64,000 bases of DNA, taken from assembly GCA_017934185.1 (NCBI GenBank), contig JAGBJY010000006.1:1-64000 (forward strand), written 5' to 3'. Made by a program: the position numbers and the translations under genes. Shown piece by piece: positions 55,548 to 64,000 of the stretch; within the stretch, counting starts at the first letter, position 1, and the number at the start of each line of letters is the position of its first letter. The DNA is from Bacteroidales bacterium. Lineage in GTDB: Bacteria; Bacteroidota; Bacteroidia; Bacteroidales; UBA932. The notes under the pieces were generated by a model. The model did not search any database. It was not told the DNA's origin and saw nothing but the letters and a program-made list of their open reading frames with translations.

Positions 55548-58199
55548 ATGAAGGAGTTAGCTGCCAAATACTCGGCAAAAGACGTTGAAGACAAGTGGTA
55601 CGCCTACTGGCTTGCCCATAAGTTTTTCCACAGTGAGCCCAACGAAAAGGAGCCCTATACCATTGTGATTCCGCCGCCCAACGTGACGGGCATCCTGCAC
55701 ATGGGGCACGTCCTGAACAATACCCTGAATGACGTCCTTATCCGCAAGGCCCGCATGGATGGCAAAAACGCCTGCTGGGTCCCCGGAACCGACCATGCCT
55801 CCATTGCCACGGAGAGCAAGGTGGTGGCCCGTCTAAAGGAGCAGGGCATCCGCAAAGAGGACATCGGCCGGGAAGAATTCCTGCGCCATGCCTGGGAGTG
55901 GAAAGAGGAGCACGGCGGCATTATCCTGCAGCAGCTCAGGAAACTGGGTTGTTCCTGCGACTGGGACCGCACCCGTTTTACCATGGAACCCGCTCTGTCC
56001 GAGGCCGTTATCAACACCTTCGTGTATTTCTACAAGAAGGGCTGGATATACAAAGGCGTACGCATGGTGAACTGGGACCCGGAAGCCCTCACCGCTGTCA
56101 GTGACGACGAAGTGATTCACAAAGACACCAAGAGCCACTTCTATCACCTGAAATACTACATTTCCGACGGGGCCGGCCAGCCCACGGACAAGTTCCTGGT
56201 AATTGCCACCACCCGTCCGGAAACCATCATGGCCGATGCCGCCATCTGCGTGAATCCCGCCGATGAGCGCCACCACTGGCTGAAGGGGAAGAAAGTGCTT
56301 ATCCCCCTCATTAACAAGGAGATTCCCGTGATTGAGGACGATTATGTGGAAATGGACTTTGGGACCGGATGCCTGAAAGTGACCCCGGCCCACGACGTGC
56401 ACGACTACGAAATCGGCCTCCGCCACAACCTCCCCGTGCTGGACATCATTGACGAGCACGGAAAGCTTAACGAAAAAGCCCGGATTTTGGTAGGGGAAGA
56501 CCGCTTTGTGGCCCGCAAGAAGATTGTGAAGATGCTGGAAGAATCCGGCAATCTGGTGAAAACCGAAGAGTACATTTCTCCGGTAGGTTACTCCGAACGC
56601 ACGGATGCCGTGATTGAGCCCCGCCTGAGCGCCCAGTGGTTCCTCAAGATGGATCAGCTGGCCAAGGTGGCCCTGGAAACCGTGGAAAGCGGCCGCACCC
56701 AGTTTATTCCGGAAAAATATGTGAACACCTATCGACACTGGATGGAAAACGCCCGCGACTGGTGCATTTCCCGCCAGCTCTGGTGGGGCCAGCGCATTCC
56801 GGCCTATTACCTGCCGGACGGTTCCTACGTGGTGGAGGCCACACCGGAAGCGGCCCTGAAGGCCGCCCAGGCCAAGAACCCGTCCCTGAAGGCCGAAGAC
56901 CTGCATCAGGACGAGGATGTGCTGGACACCTGGTTCAGCTCCTGGCTCTGGCCCATCTCCGTGTTCGACCCTCAGAAGCCCGGCCATCCGGACCACCAGC
57001 CCAACGCCGACCTTGCCTACTATTATCCCACCAACGACCTTGTCACCGGTCCGGACATCATCTTCTTCTGGGTAGCCCGCATGATCATGGCCGGCGAGGA
57101 GTTCATGGGCAAGGAACCCTTCTCCAATGTGTATTTCACCGGCATCGTGCGGGACAAGATTGGCCGTAAGATGTCCAAGACCCTGGGCAACAGCCCCAAC
57201 CCGCTGGATTTGATTGAAACTTACGGGGCCGATGCCGTGCGCATCGGCATGCTGCTTTGCTCCAGCGCCGGCAACGACATCTTCTACGACGAGGCCCAGA
57301 TTAAGCAGGGTGCAGCCTTCTGCAACAAGATTTGGAACAGCTACCGCCTGGTGAAAGGCTTTGCAGTGAGTGAGGACGTCAAGCAGACCGACACCCAGAG
57401 ACATGGGGTGGACTGGTTTGCCGCCAAACTCTCGGAAACCATCGGCGTGGTGGAAGACCATTACAGGAAATTCCGGATCTCCGATGCCCTGATGACCATT
57501 TACAAACTCTTCTGGGACGACTATTGCAGCTGGTATCTGGAAACTATCAAGCCGCCTTTCGGACAGCCTATTGACCCTCAAACCTACAAGGCCACCCTGG
57601 AATACTTTGAGGCCCTGCTGAAACTCATCCACCCCGTGATGCCTTTCATCACGGAGGAACTCTGGCAGGACATTATGCCCAGGAAGGAAGGGGAGACCAT
57701 CATGTATGCGCCCACGCCCAAGGCCGAAGCCTACGACCCTTCCATCCTGGAGAAATTCAGCCTGGCCGCAGAGGCCGTCAACGGCGTCCGCGCCATCCGT
57801 GCCCAACGCAACCTGCCTCCTAAGGAAACGCTTCCGCTCAAAATCAAAGCCTCCGCTTATCCCGGCATTCCGCTCATCGAGAAGATGGCGAATGTGAAGG
57901 TAACGCTGATAGAGGAATTCGGTGATACACAGGGAGTTGCCTTCATGGTGGGCACGCACGAACTCTTCGTAACCCTGGAAGGCCGGGTGAACGTGGCCGA
58001 GGAACTGGAGAAATCCCGCAAAGATTTGGACTACCAGCAAAAATTCCTCGCCGGCGTACGCGCCAAGCTCTCCAACGAGCGCTTTGTCCAGAACGCCCCC
58101 GCCGCCGTCATTGAAAACGAGCGCAAGAAAGAGGCCGATTCCCTCTCCAAGATCAAGAGCCTGGAGGAAAAGATAGCATTCTTAGAGACTTCGATGTAA
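55548..58199 (+). CDS. valS: Valyl-tRNA synthetase
   Basis: This is an 883-residue class I synthetase: HIGH-type motif GILHMGHVLN (near 46), editing domain CP1 with TTRPETIMAD, KMSKS-type motif RKMSKTLGN (near 541), anticodon domain and the C-terminal coiled coil (ELEKSRKDLDYQQKFLAGVR) usual in ValS. It charges tRNA-Val and edits Thr errors. It leads an operon with ybgC and the Tat genes, overlapping ybgC by TAATG. Confidence 0.98.
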   Translation: MKELAAKYSAKDVEDKWYAYWLAHKFFHSEPNEKEPYTIVIPPPNVTGILHMGHVLNNTLNDVLIRKARMDGKNACWVPGTDHASIATESKVVARLKEQGIRKEDIGREEFLRHAWEWKEEHGGIILQQLRKLGCSCDWDRTRFTMEPALSEAVINTFVYFYKKGWIYKGVRMVNWDPEALTAVSDDEVIHKDTKSHFYHLKYYISDGAGQPTDKFLVIATTRPETIMADAAICVNPADERHHWLKGKKVLIPLINKEIPVIEDDYVEMDFGTGCLKVTPAHDVHDYEIGLRHNLPVLDIIDEHGKLNEKARILVGEDRFVARKKIVKMLEESGNLVKTEEYISPVGYSERTDAVIEPRLSAQWFLKMDQLAKVALETVESGRTQFIPEKYVNTYRHWMENARDWCISRQLWWGQRIPAYYLPDGSYVVEATPEAALKAAQAKNPSLKAEDLHQDEDVLDTWFSSWLWPISVFDPQKPGHPDHQPNADLAYYYPTNDLVTGPDIIFFWVARMIMAGEEFMGKEPFSNVYFTGIVRDKIGRKMSKTLGNSPNPLDLIETYGADAVRIGMLLCSSAGNDIFYDEAQIKQGAAFCNKIWNSYRLVKGFAVSEDVKQTDTQRHGVDWFAAKLSETIGVVEDHYRKFRISDALMTIYKLFWDDYCSWYLETIKPPFGQPIDPQTYKATLEYFEALLKLIHPVMPFITEELWQDIMPRKEGETIMYAPTPKAEAYDPSILEKFSLAAEAVNGVRAIRAQRNLPPKETLPLKIKASAYPGIPLIEKMANVKVTLIEEFGDTQGVAFMVGTHELFVTLEGRVNVAEELEKSRKDLDYQQKFLAGVRAKLSNERFVQNAPAAVIENERKKEADSLSKIKSLEEKIAFLETSM

Positions 58200-58615
58200 T
58201 GGCTGTTTTCAAGACCAGTTTTCCCGTACGTTACTACGAAACGGACCAGATGGCGGTGGTGCACCACTCCAACTACATCCGCTACTTTGAGATTGCCCGC
58301 GACGAAATGATGGTGCAGCTGGGTTTTCCCATCGAGAAGTGCGAAAAAGAGTTGGGCATCCTGGTCCCCATCGTGTCGGTGGAATGCCATTTCCGGTATC
58401 CGGCGCGCATGGGGGACGTCCTCACGGCCACCGCCGAGGTAGACCGCATCCCCATGGCCAAAATGTTCATCAAGCAGGCCGTGTACAACCAGGACGGCGT
58501 CCTGTGCGCCGAAGGGGTGGTGACCCTGGGATTCCTGAACAAAGAGACTTTCACCCCTGTCCGCTGCCCGGAAGAGGTTACCGCTCTGTTTGAAAAATTC
58601 ATTAACGCCCAATAA
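58199..58615 (+). CDS. Acyl-CoA thioesterase, YbgC/4HBT family
   Basis: The 138-residue hot-dog-fold protein starts with [20 protein letters not shown], where the Asp and the following His/Tyr form the 4HBT active site. It hydrolyses acyl-CoA or acyl-ACP thioesters in the cytoplasm. The substrate is unknown. Confidence 0.9.
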   Translation: MAVFKTSFPVRYYETDQMAVVHHSNYIRYFEIARDEMMVQLGFPIEKCEKELGILVPIVSVECHFRYPARMGDVLTATAEVDRIPMAKMFIKQAVYNQDGVLCAEGVVTLGFLNKETFTPVRCPEEVTALFEKFINAQ

Positions 58616-58617
58616 TT

Positions 58618-58815
58618 ATGATTGCTTATCCGCTGATGTTTGGAACTTGGGAGATTGTTGCCATTGTGGCAGTGATAGTGCTCCTGTTTGGCGGGAAGAA
58701 GATTCCCGAACTCATGAAAGGCGTCGGCAAAGGTGTCAAAAGCTTCAAGGAAGGGATGAACGAGGTGGAGAAGGAAGTCAAGGACCTTGACAAGCCCGAA
58801 GACAAGAAAGACTAG
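58618..58815 (+). CDS. tatA: Sec-independent translocase subunit TatA/E
   Basis: The 65-residue protein has one N-terminal transmembrane helix, the hinge FGGKKIPEL, and an amphipathic helix [12 protein letters not shown] followed by a charged tail. This is the TatA pore-forming component for folded-protein export. It sits two bases after ybgC and one base before tatC. Confidence 0.95.
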   Translation: MIAYPLMFGTWEIVAIVAVIVLLFGGKKIPELMKGVGKGVKSFKEGMNEVEKEVKDLDKPEDKKD

Positions 58816-58816
58816 C

Positions 58817-59554
58817 GTGGCCGGACAGGACGCGGAGATGTCCTTCTGGGACCACGTGGAAGCGCTGAGGGGAACGCTGTTCCGCTCGGTGCTGGCTGTG
58901 CTGCTGGTCTCTGTCATTTTCCTGGCCATCCCCAAGCCGCTTTTCCAGGCGGTCCTCTGGCCCACCAGGCCGGATTTCCCGCTGTACAGGCTCCCCGGCG
59001 TGGATTTCTCGCTGGATTTGATTAACATCGAGCTGTCGGCCCAATTCTTTGTGTATCTGAAGGTTTCCATCCTCTGCGGAGTGGTGCTGGCCTTTCCCTG
59101 GATAGTATGGGAAATCTGGAAATTCATTGCGCCCGCCCTGTATGAACATGAGAAAAAGGCCGTGCGGAAAGCCTTCCTGCTGTCTTCCGGACTCTTCTAT
59201 CTGGGCGTTGCCGTGGGCTATTTCGTGGTGCTCCCGGTATGCCTCATCTTCTTTGCCAACTTCACGGTGAGCGAGGCCATCCAGAACACCATCTCCCTGA
59301 GCTCCTACATGTCCCTGTTTACCTCCATGGTGTTCCTCATCGGCCTGTTGTTCGAGTTTCCCACGGTGATTCTGGTTCTGTCCAGCCTGGACATCGTGCA
59401 CCGCAGCCAGCTCCGGGATGGCCGGAAATACGCCGTGGTGGTGATGCTTGTCCTTGCGGCCCTCATTACTCCCAGCGACCCTTTTTCCATGTTTGTGCTG
59501 GCCATTCCGCTCTACGGCCTCTATGAACTGTCCATTTTTCTTTGCAAGGAATGA
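58817..59554 (+). CDS. tatC: Sec-independent translocase subunit TatC
   Basis: This is a 245-residue six-helix membrane protein: the conserved MSFWDHVEALRG N-terminus, FPWIVWEIWKFIAPALYEHE with the key first periplasmic loop, and the C-terminal ALITPSDPFS. It binds the twin-Arg signal. A GTG at 58817 one base after tatA is preferred; ATG 58838 is an alternative. The stop overlaps the ABC-F gene as ATGA. Confidence 0.93.
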   Translation: MAGQDAEMSFWDHVEALRGTLFRSVLAVLLVSVIFLAIPKPLFQAVLWPTRPDFPLYRLPGVDFSLDLINIELSAQFFVYLKVSILCGVVLAFPWIVWEIWKFIAPALYEHEKKAVRKAFLLSSGLFYLGVAVGYFVVLPVCLIFFANFTVSEAIQNTISLSSYMSLFTSMVFLIGLLFEFPTVILVLSSLDIVHRSQLRDGRKYAVVVMLVLAALITPSDPFSMFVLAIPLYGLYELSIFLCKE

Positions 59555-61476
59555 TTTCTGTCAATAACGTCACCGTTTCATTTGGCAGTTGGAACCTTCT
59601 GGATTCCATCAGTTTCCACATGGGCGACCACGACAAAATCGGCCTTACCGGGAAAAACGGAGCAGGGAAGTCCACCCTCATGAAACTCATCACCGGCGAG
59701 GAAGTCCCCACCCGCGGAAGCATAGAAAAACCCGCCGGCATCCGGATAGGATACCTGCCGCAAATCATGGAGCACCACAAGGGGCATTCCGTCATCGACG
59801 AAGTGCTTTCGGTCTTTGACTATCTCCACGAAATGGAGTCCCAGGTGGCCGATATCACCGCAGAGCTTGCCCGGAGGGAAGATTACGAATCGGCCGGATA
59901 TGCTGCGCTCATCGAGCGCCTGAACAGCCTTAACGACCGCCTGGCGCTGGAATCCGGGCTTTCGCCCAGTGCGCAGGCCGAAAAAGTGCTCTTCGGCCTG
60001 GGTTTTCATGCCGATGAACTTGAGCGCCACACCGAGACCTTCAGCCAGGGGTGGAACATGCGCATAGAACTGGCCAAGATGCTCCTGAGGAAGCCGGATG
60101 TGCTTCTGCTGGACGAGCCCACCAACCACCTGGACATTGAATCCATCGAATGGTTTGAAGACTATTTGAAAGCCTTCCGGGGCAGTGTGCTCCTGGTTTC
60201 CCACGACCGCAAGTTCCTGGACAATGTGACCAGCCGCACTGTGGAAATCCTGATGGGGCACCTGCATGACTACAAAGTCCCTTACAGCCAATACGTTATC
60301 CTAAGGGCCGAACGCCTTGCCCAACAAACGGCCGCCTACGAGAACCAGCAGCGGATGATTCAGAAGACGGAAGACTTCATTAACCGCTTCCGTTACAAAC
60401 CCACCAAGAGCAACCAGGTTCAGTCCCGCATCAAGGCCCTTGAGAAACTGGACCGGATTGAGATAGACGAGACCGACAACAGCAGGCTTTCCCTCAAGTT
60501 TCCGCCCGCAGAACGCTCCGGAGACGTGGTTTTCCTGGGAAAGGACCTCTCCGCCGGCTATCCCGGGAAAGTGGTTTTCTCCCATGCCCAGATAGAGATT
60601 AAGCGGGGAGAGAAAGTGGCCCTGATTGGCCGCAACGGCGAGGGAAAAACCACCCTCATGCGCGTAATCATGGGGCAATTGGAGGCTTTGAAAGGCCAGG
60701 CCCGTCTGGGGAACAATGTGAAGCTGGGCTATTACGCCCAGAATCAGGAAGATATCCTGGACCCTTCCCGAACCGTATTGGAGACGCTGGACCGCATTGC
60801 GGTAGGGGAGATCCGCACCAAACTGAGGGACCTTCTGGGCGCTTTCCTTTTCAAGGGGGAAGACATCGACAAAAAGGTTTCGGTACTGAGCGGCGGCGAA
60901 AGAGCCCGCCTGGGGATGGCCTGCCTCATGCTCTCTCCCTGCAATGTGCTGGCGCTGGACGAACCCACCAACCACATGGACATCCGCTCCAAGGATGTTC
61001 TGAAACAGGCCCTTCAAGCCTTTGACGGCACCCTTATTGTAGTTTCCCACGACCGTGACTTCCTGGACGGCCTGGTGGACAAGCTGTATGAGTTCCGGGA
61101 CGGCCGGGTGAAAGAGCACCTGGGAAGCGTACAGGAATTCCTGGAAAAACGGAAGATGGAAAGCCTGCGGGAGCTGGAACGCAGCGCCCCCGCAGCCCCC
61201 AAAGCCGAAGTGAAAGTGGAGACGGCCCCTTCCCGGGACTTCCAGGCCATGAAACAGCAGTCCAAGGAGCAGCGCAAGCTGAAAAACCGGGTGGATTACC
61301 TGGAAAAAGAGATAGCCAAATGCGAAAGCCGGATGGGGGAAATTGAAAAAATCCTTGCAAATCCGGGAAATAATGACGATATTTTGGAGCTTACCCGCGA
61401 ATACCTGGAGCGGAAAAGAGACAATGACGCCTTCACGGAAGAGTGGGCAAGCCTGATGGAACAAATCGGTAATTAA
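59551..61476 (+). CDS. ABC-F family ATPase
   Basis: The 641-residue protein has two ABC domains (Walker A GKNGAGKST near 38 and GRNGEGKTT near 362; signatures SQGWNMRIELAKM and LSGGERARLGM) joined by a charged linker, with no membrane domain, and a C-terminal coiled coil. ABC-F proteins act on the ribosome, mainly as translation factors. The first signature lacks the usual LSGG. It starts within the tatC stop. Confidence 0.95.
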   Translation: MISVNNVTVSFGSWNLLDSISFHMGDHDKIGLTGKNGAGKSTLMKLITGEEVPTRGSIEKPAGIRIGYLPQIMEHHKGHSVIDEVLSVFDYLHEMESQVADITAELARREDYESAGYAALIERLNSLNDRLALESGLSPSAQAEKVLFGLGFHADELERHTETFSQGWNMRIELAKMLLRKPDVLLLDEPTNHLDIESIEWFEDYLKAFRGSVLLVSHDRKFLDNVTSRTVEILMGHLHDYKVPYSQYVILRAERLAQQTAAYENQQRMIQKTEDFINRFRYKPTKSNQVQSRIKALEKLDRIEIDETDNSRLSLKFPPAERSGDVVFLGKDLSAGYPGKVVFSHAQIEIKRGEKVALIGRNGEGKTTLMRVIMGQLEALKGQARLGNNVKLGYYAQNQEDILDPSRTVLETLDRIAVGEIRTKLRDLLGAFLFKGEDIDKKVSVLSGGERARLGMACLMLSPCNVLALDEPTNHMDIRSKDVLKQALQAFDGTLIVVSHDRDFLDGLVDKLYEFRDGRVKEHLGSVQEFLEKRKMESLRELERSAPAAPKAEVKVETAPSRDFQAMKQQSKEQRKLKNRVDYLEKEIAKCESRMGEIEKILANPGNNDDILELTREYLERKRDNDAFTEEWASLMEQIGN

Positions 61477-61490
61477 AAATTTCAGATACG

Positions 61491-62483
61491 ATGAAAACGC
61501 TGTGTAACAAAATTCTGACGCTTGTCATCTGCATGACTGCTTTAGCATGGGCTCTGCCTTCTGCCAAAGCACAGTCCATTAGCACGCTGGAAGAAAAAGT
61601 GCTTCCGGTGGGCGAATTCTCATCCGTCAAAGTAACCGACGATTTCAATGTAAGCCTTGTAAAAGGCTCTTACAGTGTGCGCCTGACCACCGACAAAGCC
61701 CTGGCCCCCTATGTCCAGGTGTATGTCCGTTCCAAGGTCCTCTATATTACCTACGACAGCAAGTCCGTTCCCAAGGACCTGAAGAAACAATACAAAGGCA
61801 AGGGCGTCCCGGAGCCCGTTTTCCGCGCCGTAGTGTATCTGCCGGAACTGAATGGCATTACCCTGGAAGACAATGCCACCCTTATTGCCGTGGATGAATT
61901 CCGTGGCGGCACCTTCACCATGAATCTTCAGGACAAGTCCCAGGTGAAGGGGCTCAAGCTCAGAGCCGGATCGGCCCAGATTAGCCTCAAACGCAACAGC
62001 CAGGCCAATATAGACCTCTCGCTGGACCAGAAGGCCGATGTGTCCACCGACGGCAACGCCACCCTGGTGATGAACCTTTACGCTCCGGAAGTCAGCGTAG
62101 CCACCGCCGGCTCCTCCTCTGTTTCCCTTAGCGGCGAAAGCCAGAAGATGAACCTCAGCGCAGCCGGCTCTTCCAAAGTATCGGCCAACGAAAAGAATGA
62201 AGTTGCGGTGCTAAGCCTGGGCAACTCCAGCAAAACCGTCCTCACCGGAACGGCCGAAACCATCCAGCTGAACAGCGAAAAGAACGCCGAGCTGGACGCC
62301 GCCAATTATGCGGGACAGAAGCTGGAGGCCAACATGAACAGCGGCCGCGCCACCGTGAATGTGGAGAAAGAGCTTTCCGTGAACCTGAGCGGTGGAAGCG
62401 CCCTGTACTACAGCGGAACCCCCGTTTTCAAGATAGGCAAAATCCTTAAATCTACGCTGGCTCCCTCCGACAGCGCCAAATAG
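61491..62483 (+). CDS. DUF2807 (head GIN domain) exported protein
   Basis: The 330-residue protein has a signal peptide ending at SAKAQ and a DUF2807 beta-helix-like domain with repeated short Asx/Ser/Gly turns (NGITLEDNATL, GSSSVSLSGESQKMNLSAAG). It is likely a periplasmic or surface protein; the function is unknown. It is 14 bases after the ABC-F gene. Confidence 0.85.
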   Translation: MKTLCNKILTLVICMTALAWALPSAKAQSISTLEEKVLPVGEFSSVKVTDDFNVSLVKGSYSVRLTTDKALAPYVQVYVRSKVLYITYDSKSVPKDLKKQYKGKGVPEPVFRAVVYLPELNGITLEDNATLIAVDEFRGGTFTMNLQDKSQVKGLKLRAGSAQISLKRNSQANIDLSLDQKADVSTDGNATLVMNLYAPEVSVATAGSSSVSLSGESQKMNLSAAGSSKVSANEKNEVAVLSLGNSSKTVLTGTAETIQLNSEKNAELDAANYAGQKLEANMNSGRATVNVEKELSVNLSGGSALYYSGTPVFKIGKILKSTLAPSDSAK

Positions 62484-62489
62484 AGCAGC

Positions 62490-63575
62490 ATGCTTTTCTA
62501 CGATTCGCATTCCGACACCCCTTCCCAGCTTATCCGCCTGAGGAATCTGGGGGTAGACAACCCGCACGCCCACGTAGACTTCCCCAAAATGAAATGCGGG
62601 GGAGTTTCCGGCTCCTTCTTTGCCCTGTACACCCCGCCTGCCATGGCCCCGGACGCGGCCACCCGCTATGCCCTGGAAATGGTGAGCGCAGTGTACGACG
62701 CCGTGGACCAGAATCCGGACTATGCAGCCCTCGCTTTCAGCCCCCAGGAAGCCCGGGAAAACCTGGAAAAGGGCCTGATTTCCATCTTTATGGGTATGGA
62801 GAACGGAGCCCCCATCCAAGAGTCGCTCCCGCTCTTGAGAACCTTCTACCGCCTTGGGGTGAGCTATGTAACCCTTACCCACAACGGGGACAATGCCCTT
62901 GCCGACAGTGCCGCCGAAGGCCGCCGCTGGGGAGGACTGAGCCCCTTTGGACGCCGGGTGGTGAAGGAAATGAATGAACTGGGCATGATGATAGACCTCT
63001 CCCATGCCGCCGACAGCACCTTCTGGGAGACCCTCAAACTCTCTGAAGCCCCGGTTATTTGCAGCCACTCCTGCTGCAGGGCCCTGTGCAATCACCGGCG
63101 CAACCTCTCGGACGAGATGCTTCAGGCCCTGGGAGAGAAAGGCGGCTATGTGGGCATCAATTTCTGTCCGGCCTTTGTAAGCCCCCAATTTGCCCAAGTT
63201 CCGGCCGAAGGGGCCCTGATGGACCTGGGCGACGAAGTGGAAGCCCGCTTCATCGAGGAGCCCTGGAATCTGGAAAGAGTGAAAGCCTGGCAGGAGATGC
63301 AGGTGAGGATGCAGCAGGAACTCTGGCGTCCCGGCATCGGGGAAGTAGCCGATCACATAGACCATGCCGTCCGCCTGGCGGGCATTGACCACGTGGGAAT
63401 CGGCACCGACTTTGACGGAATTACCGTAACGCCCAAGGGCCTGGAAGACATCTCCAAGGTGGGCGCACTCATGGACGAAATGCGCCGCAGAGGATACTCC
63501 GAAAACGAGATTGAAAAGGTTTTCGGGCAGAATTTGATGGATGTCTTCGAAAGAGTTGTAAGATTCTCAGGATAA
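62490..63575 (+). CDS. Membrane dipeptidase-like zinc peptidase (M19)
   Basis: This is a 361-residue renal-dipeptidase-type enzyme: DSHSDTP (zinc His and Asp), GMENGAPI (bridging Glu), DLSHA and SHSCCRAL (zinc His), and GIGTDFDG near the C-terminus. It cleaves dipeptides, some with D-residues. It begins six bases after the DUF2807 stop and has no signal peptide. Confidence 0.94.
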   Translation: MLFYDSHSDTPSQLIRLRNLGVDNPHAHVDFPKMKCGGVSGSFFALYTPPAMAPDAATRYALEMVSAVYDAVDQNPDYAALAFSPQEARENLEKGLISIFMGMENGAPIQESLPLLRTFYRLGVSYVTLTHNGDNALADSAAEGRRWGGLSPFGRRVVKEMNELGMMIDLSHAADSTFWETLKLSEAPVICSHSCCRALCNHRRNLSDEMLQALGEKGGYVGINFCPAFVSPQFAQVPAEGALMDLGDEVEARFIEEPWNLERVKAWQEMQVRMQQELWRPGIGEVADHIDHAVRLAGIDHVGIGTDFDGITVTPKGLEDISKVGALMDEMRRRGYSENEIEKVFGQNLMDVFERVVRFSG

Positions 63576-63589
63576 GCGAGTTAAGTGGA

Positions 63590-63632
63590 AATAAAACACA
63601 AATGTTATCACCTATAACATTTGTGTTTTATT
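63590..63632. terminator. Bidirectional terminator
   Basis: Perfect 19-base arms starting AATAAAACACAAATGTTAT around CACCT. It ends the dipeptidase operon and the convergent cinA-like gene. Confidence 0.9.
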
Positions 63633-63641
63633 CATTAAGTA

Positions 63642-64000
63642 TTAGCAAGATAAGTCTTTTTCGATCTGGAGCCTCAAAAAGTTCAGTGCGGCCGCTGCAA
63701 AGCGCTGGATATTCCGCTTGCGATCGTGCTTAAAACAGTAAGTGACCGTCTGCGTTCCGGAGGGACCGGCCACGCCAATCCACACCGTTCCCACGGGATT
63801 GTGCTCATCCCCACCAGGACCGGCCAGCCCCGTAGTAGCCACGGCATAATCACTGCCCGTGAGTTTGCGCACGCCTTCTGCCATGGCGGCTGCAACCGCT
63901 GAAGATACCACTCCGTATTCCTCAATAACGGCAGGGGACACTCCCAACACCTGCTCTTTTACAGACACTGCATAAGAAGTAACGGAGCCCAGGAAATAGG
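63642..64000 (-). CDS. CinA C-terminal domain protein, partial
   Basis: The 3' portion of a minus-strand gene, open at the right edge, gives about 119 residues matching the CinA amidohydrolase domain: YFLGSVTSYAVSVKEQVLGV, AMAEGVRKLTGSDYAVATTG and LAGPGGDEHNPVGTVWIG. The family deamidates nicotinamide mononucleotide. Whether the N-terminal MoCF-like domain is present lies outside the window. Confidence 0.93.
   Translation of the reverse strand, partial: YFLGSVTSYAVSVKEQVLGVSPAVIEEYGVVSSAVAAAMAEGVRKLTGSDYAVATTGLAGPGGDEHNPVGTVWIGVAGPSGTQTVTYCFKHDRKRNIQRFAAAALNFLRLQIEKDLSC

Overview
The window is a piece of a Bacteroidales-type (Bacteroidota) chromosome, carrying an integrated mobile region at its left end. 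Evidence for the phylum: promoters with a TAnnTTTG -7 element and a TTG about 19-20 bp upstream (seen before rho, lptD, hypB, rsfS and valS); mostly no Shine-Dalgarno sites in the housekeeping genes; a Rho factor with a long disordered N-terminal arm; and family-level matches such as LptD of the Bacteroidota type, DUF2807, Big_5 lipoproteins and a PPi-type phosphofructokinase. Species cannot be told from the sequence.

Region 1 (1-6.4 kb, all on the minus strand) is a restriction-modification-like defence operon: C5 cytosine methyltransferase, MORC/MutL-like GHKL ATPase, Z1-domain ATPase, PD-(D/E)XK (DUF4420) nuclease, then the start of a further gene cut by the window edge. Region 2 (6.4-12.1 kb) holds the core of an integrative element: DUF3987/PriCT-2 protein, BT4734-like primase-type protein, a 50-residue protein, an excisionase-like HTH protein, an unknown 350-residue protein and a tyrosine integrase. 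The integrase and excisionase promoters each have a palindrome directly after the -7 box. Region 3 (12.1-14.5 kb) carries a chitobiase-like-domain gene split by an in-frame TAA, an Amidase_3 enzyme and a tRNA-Phe, a plausible attachment site.

Region 4 (14.6-64 kb) is backbone: eamA / FAD-FeS dehydrogenase / mntP; hypB - large FeS flavoprotein - hypA - DUF5692 membrane protein; rho-mnmE-hydrolase-ABC exporter; divergent lptD and an exported amidase; dnaA; rpe-pepD; rsfS-ftsH-cdsA-psd; ligA-yihY-rel-lipoprotein-OMP-ispG; pfk-cotH-GH13; valS-ybgC-tatA-tatC-ABC-F; DUF2807 and dipeptidase genes; and the end of a cinA-like gene. Many neighbours overlap by ATGA or TAATG, so they form tight operons.

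The points most worth a second look are: the MORC/Z1/DUF4420 defence operon; in-frame stop codons in pfk (TAG) and in the 12.4 kb gene (TAA); palindromic elements that sit in frame inside ispG and the 3' end of ligA; an alternating 47/35-bp array of GTTGAC/GTCAAC motifs between ligA and pfk; the hypA/hypB pair around an unusual FeS flavoprotein; and a strong excess of the hexamer GGCCGA/TCGGCC in the backbone compared with the defence operon.
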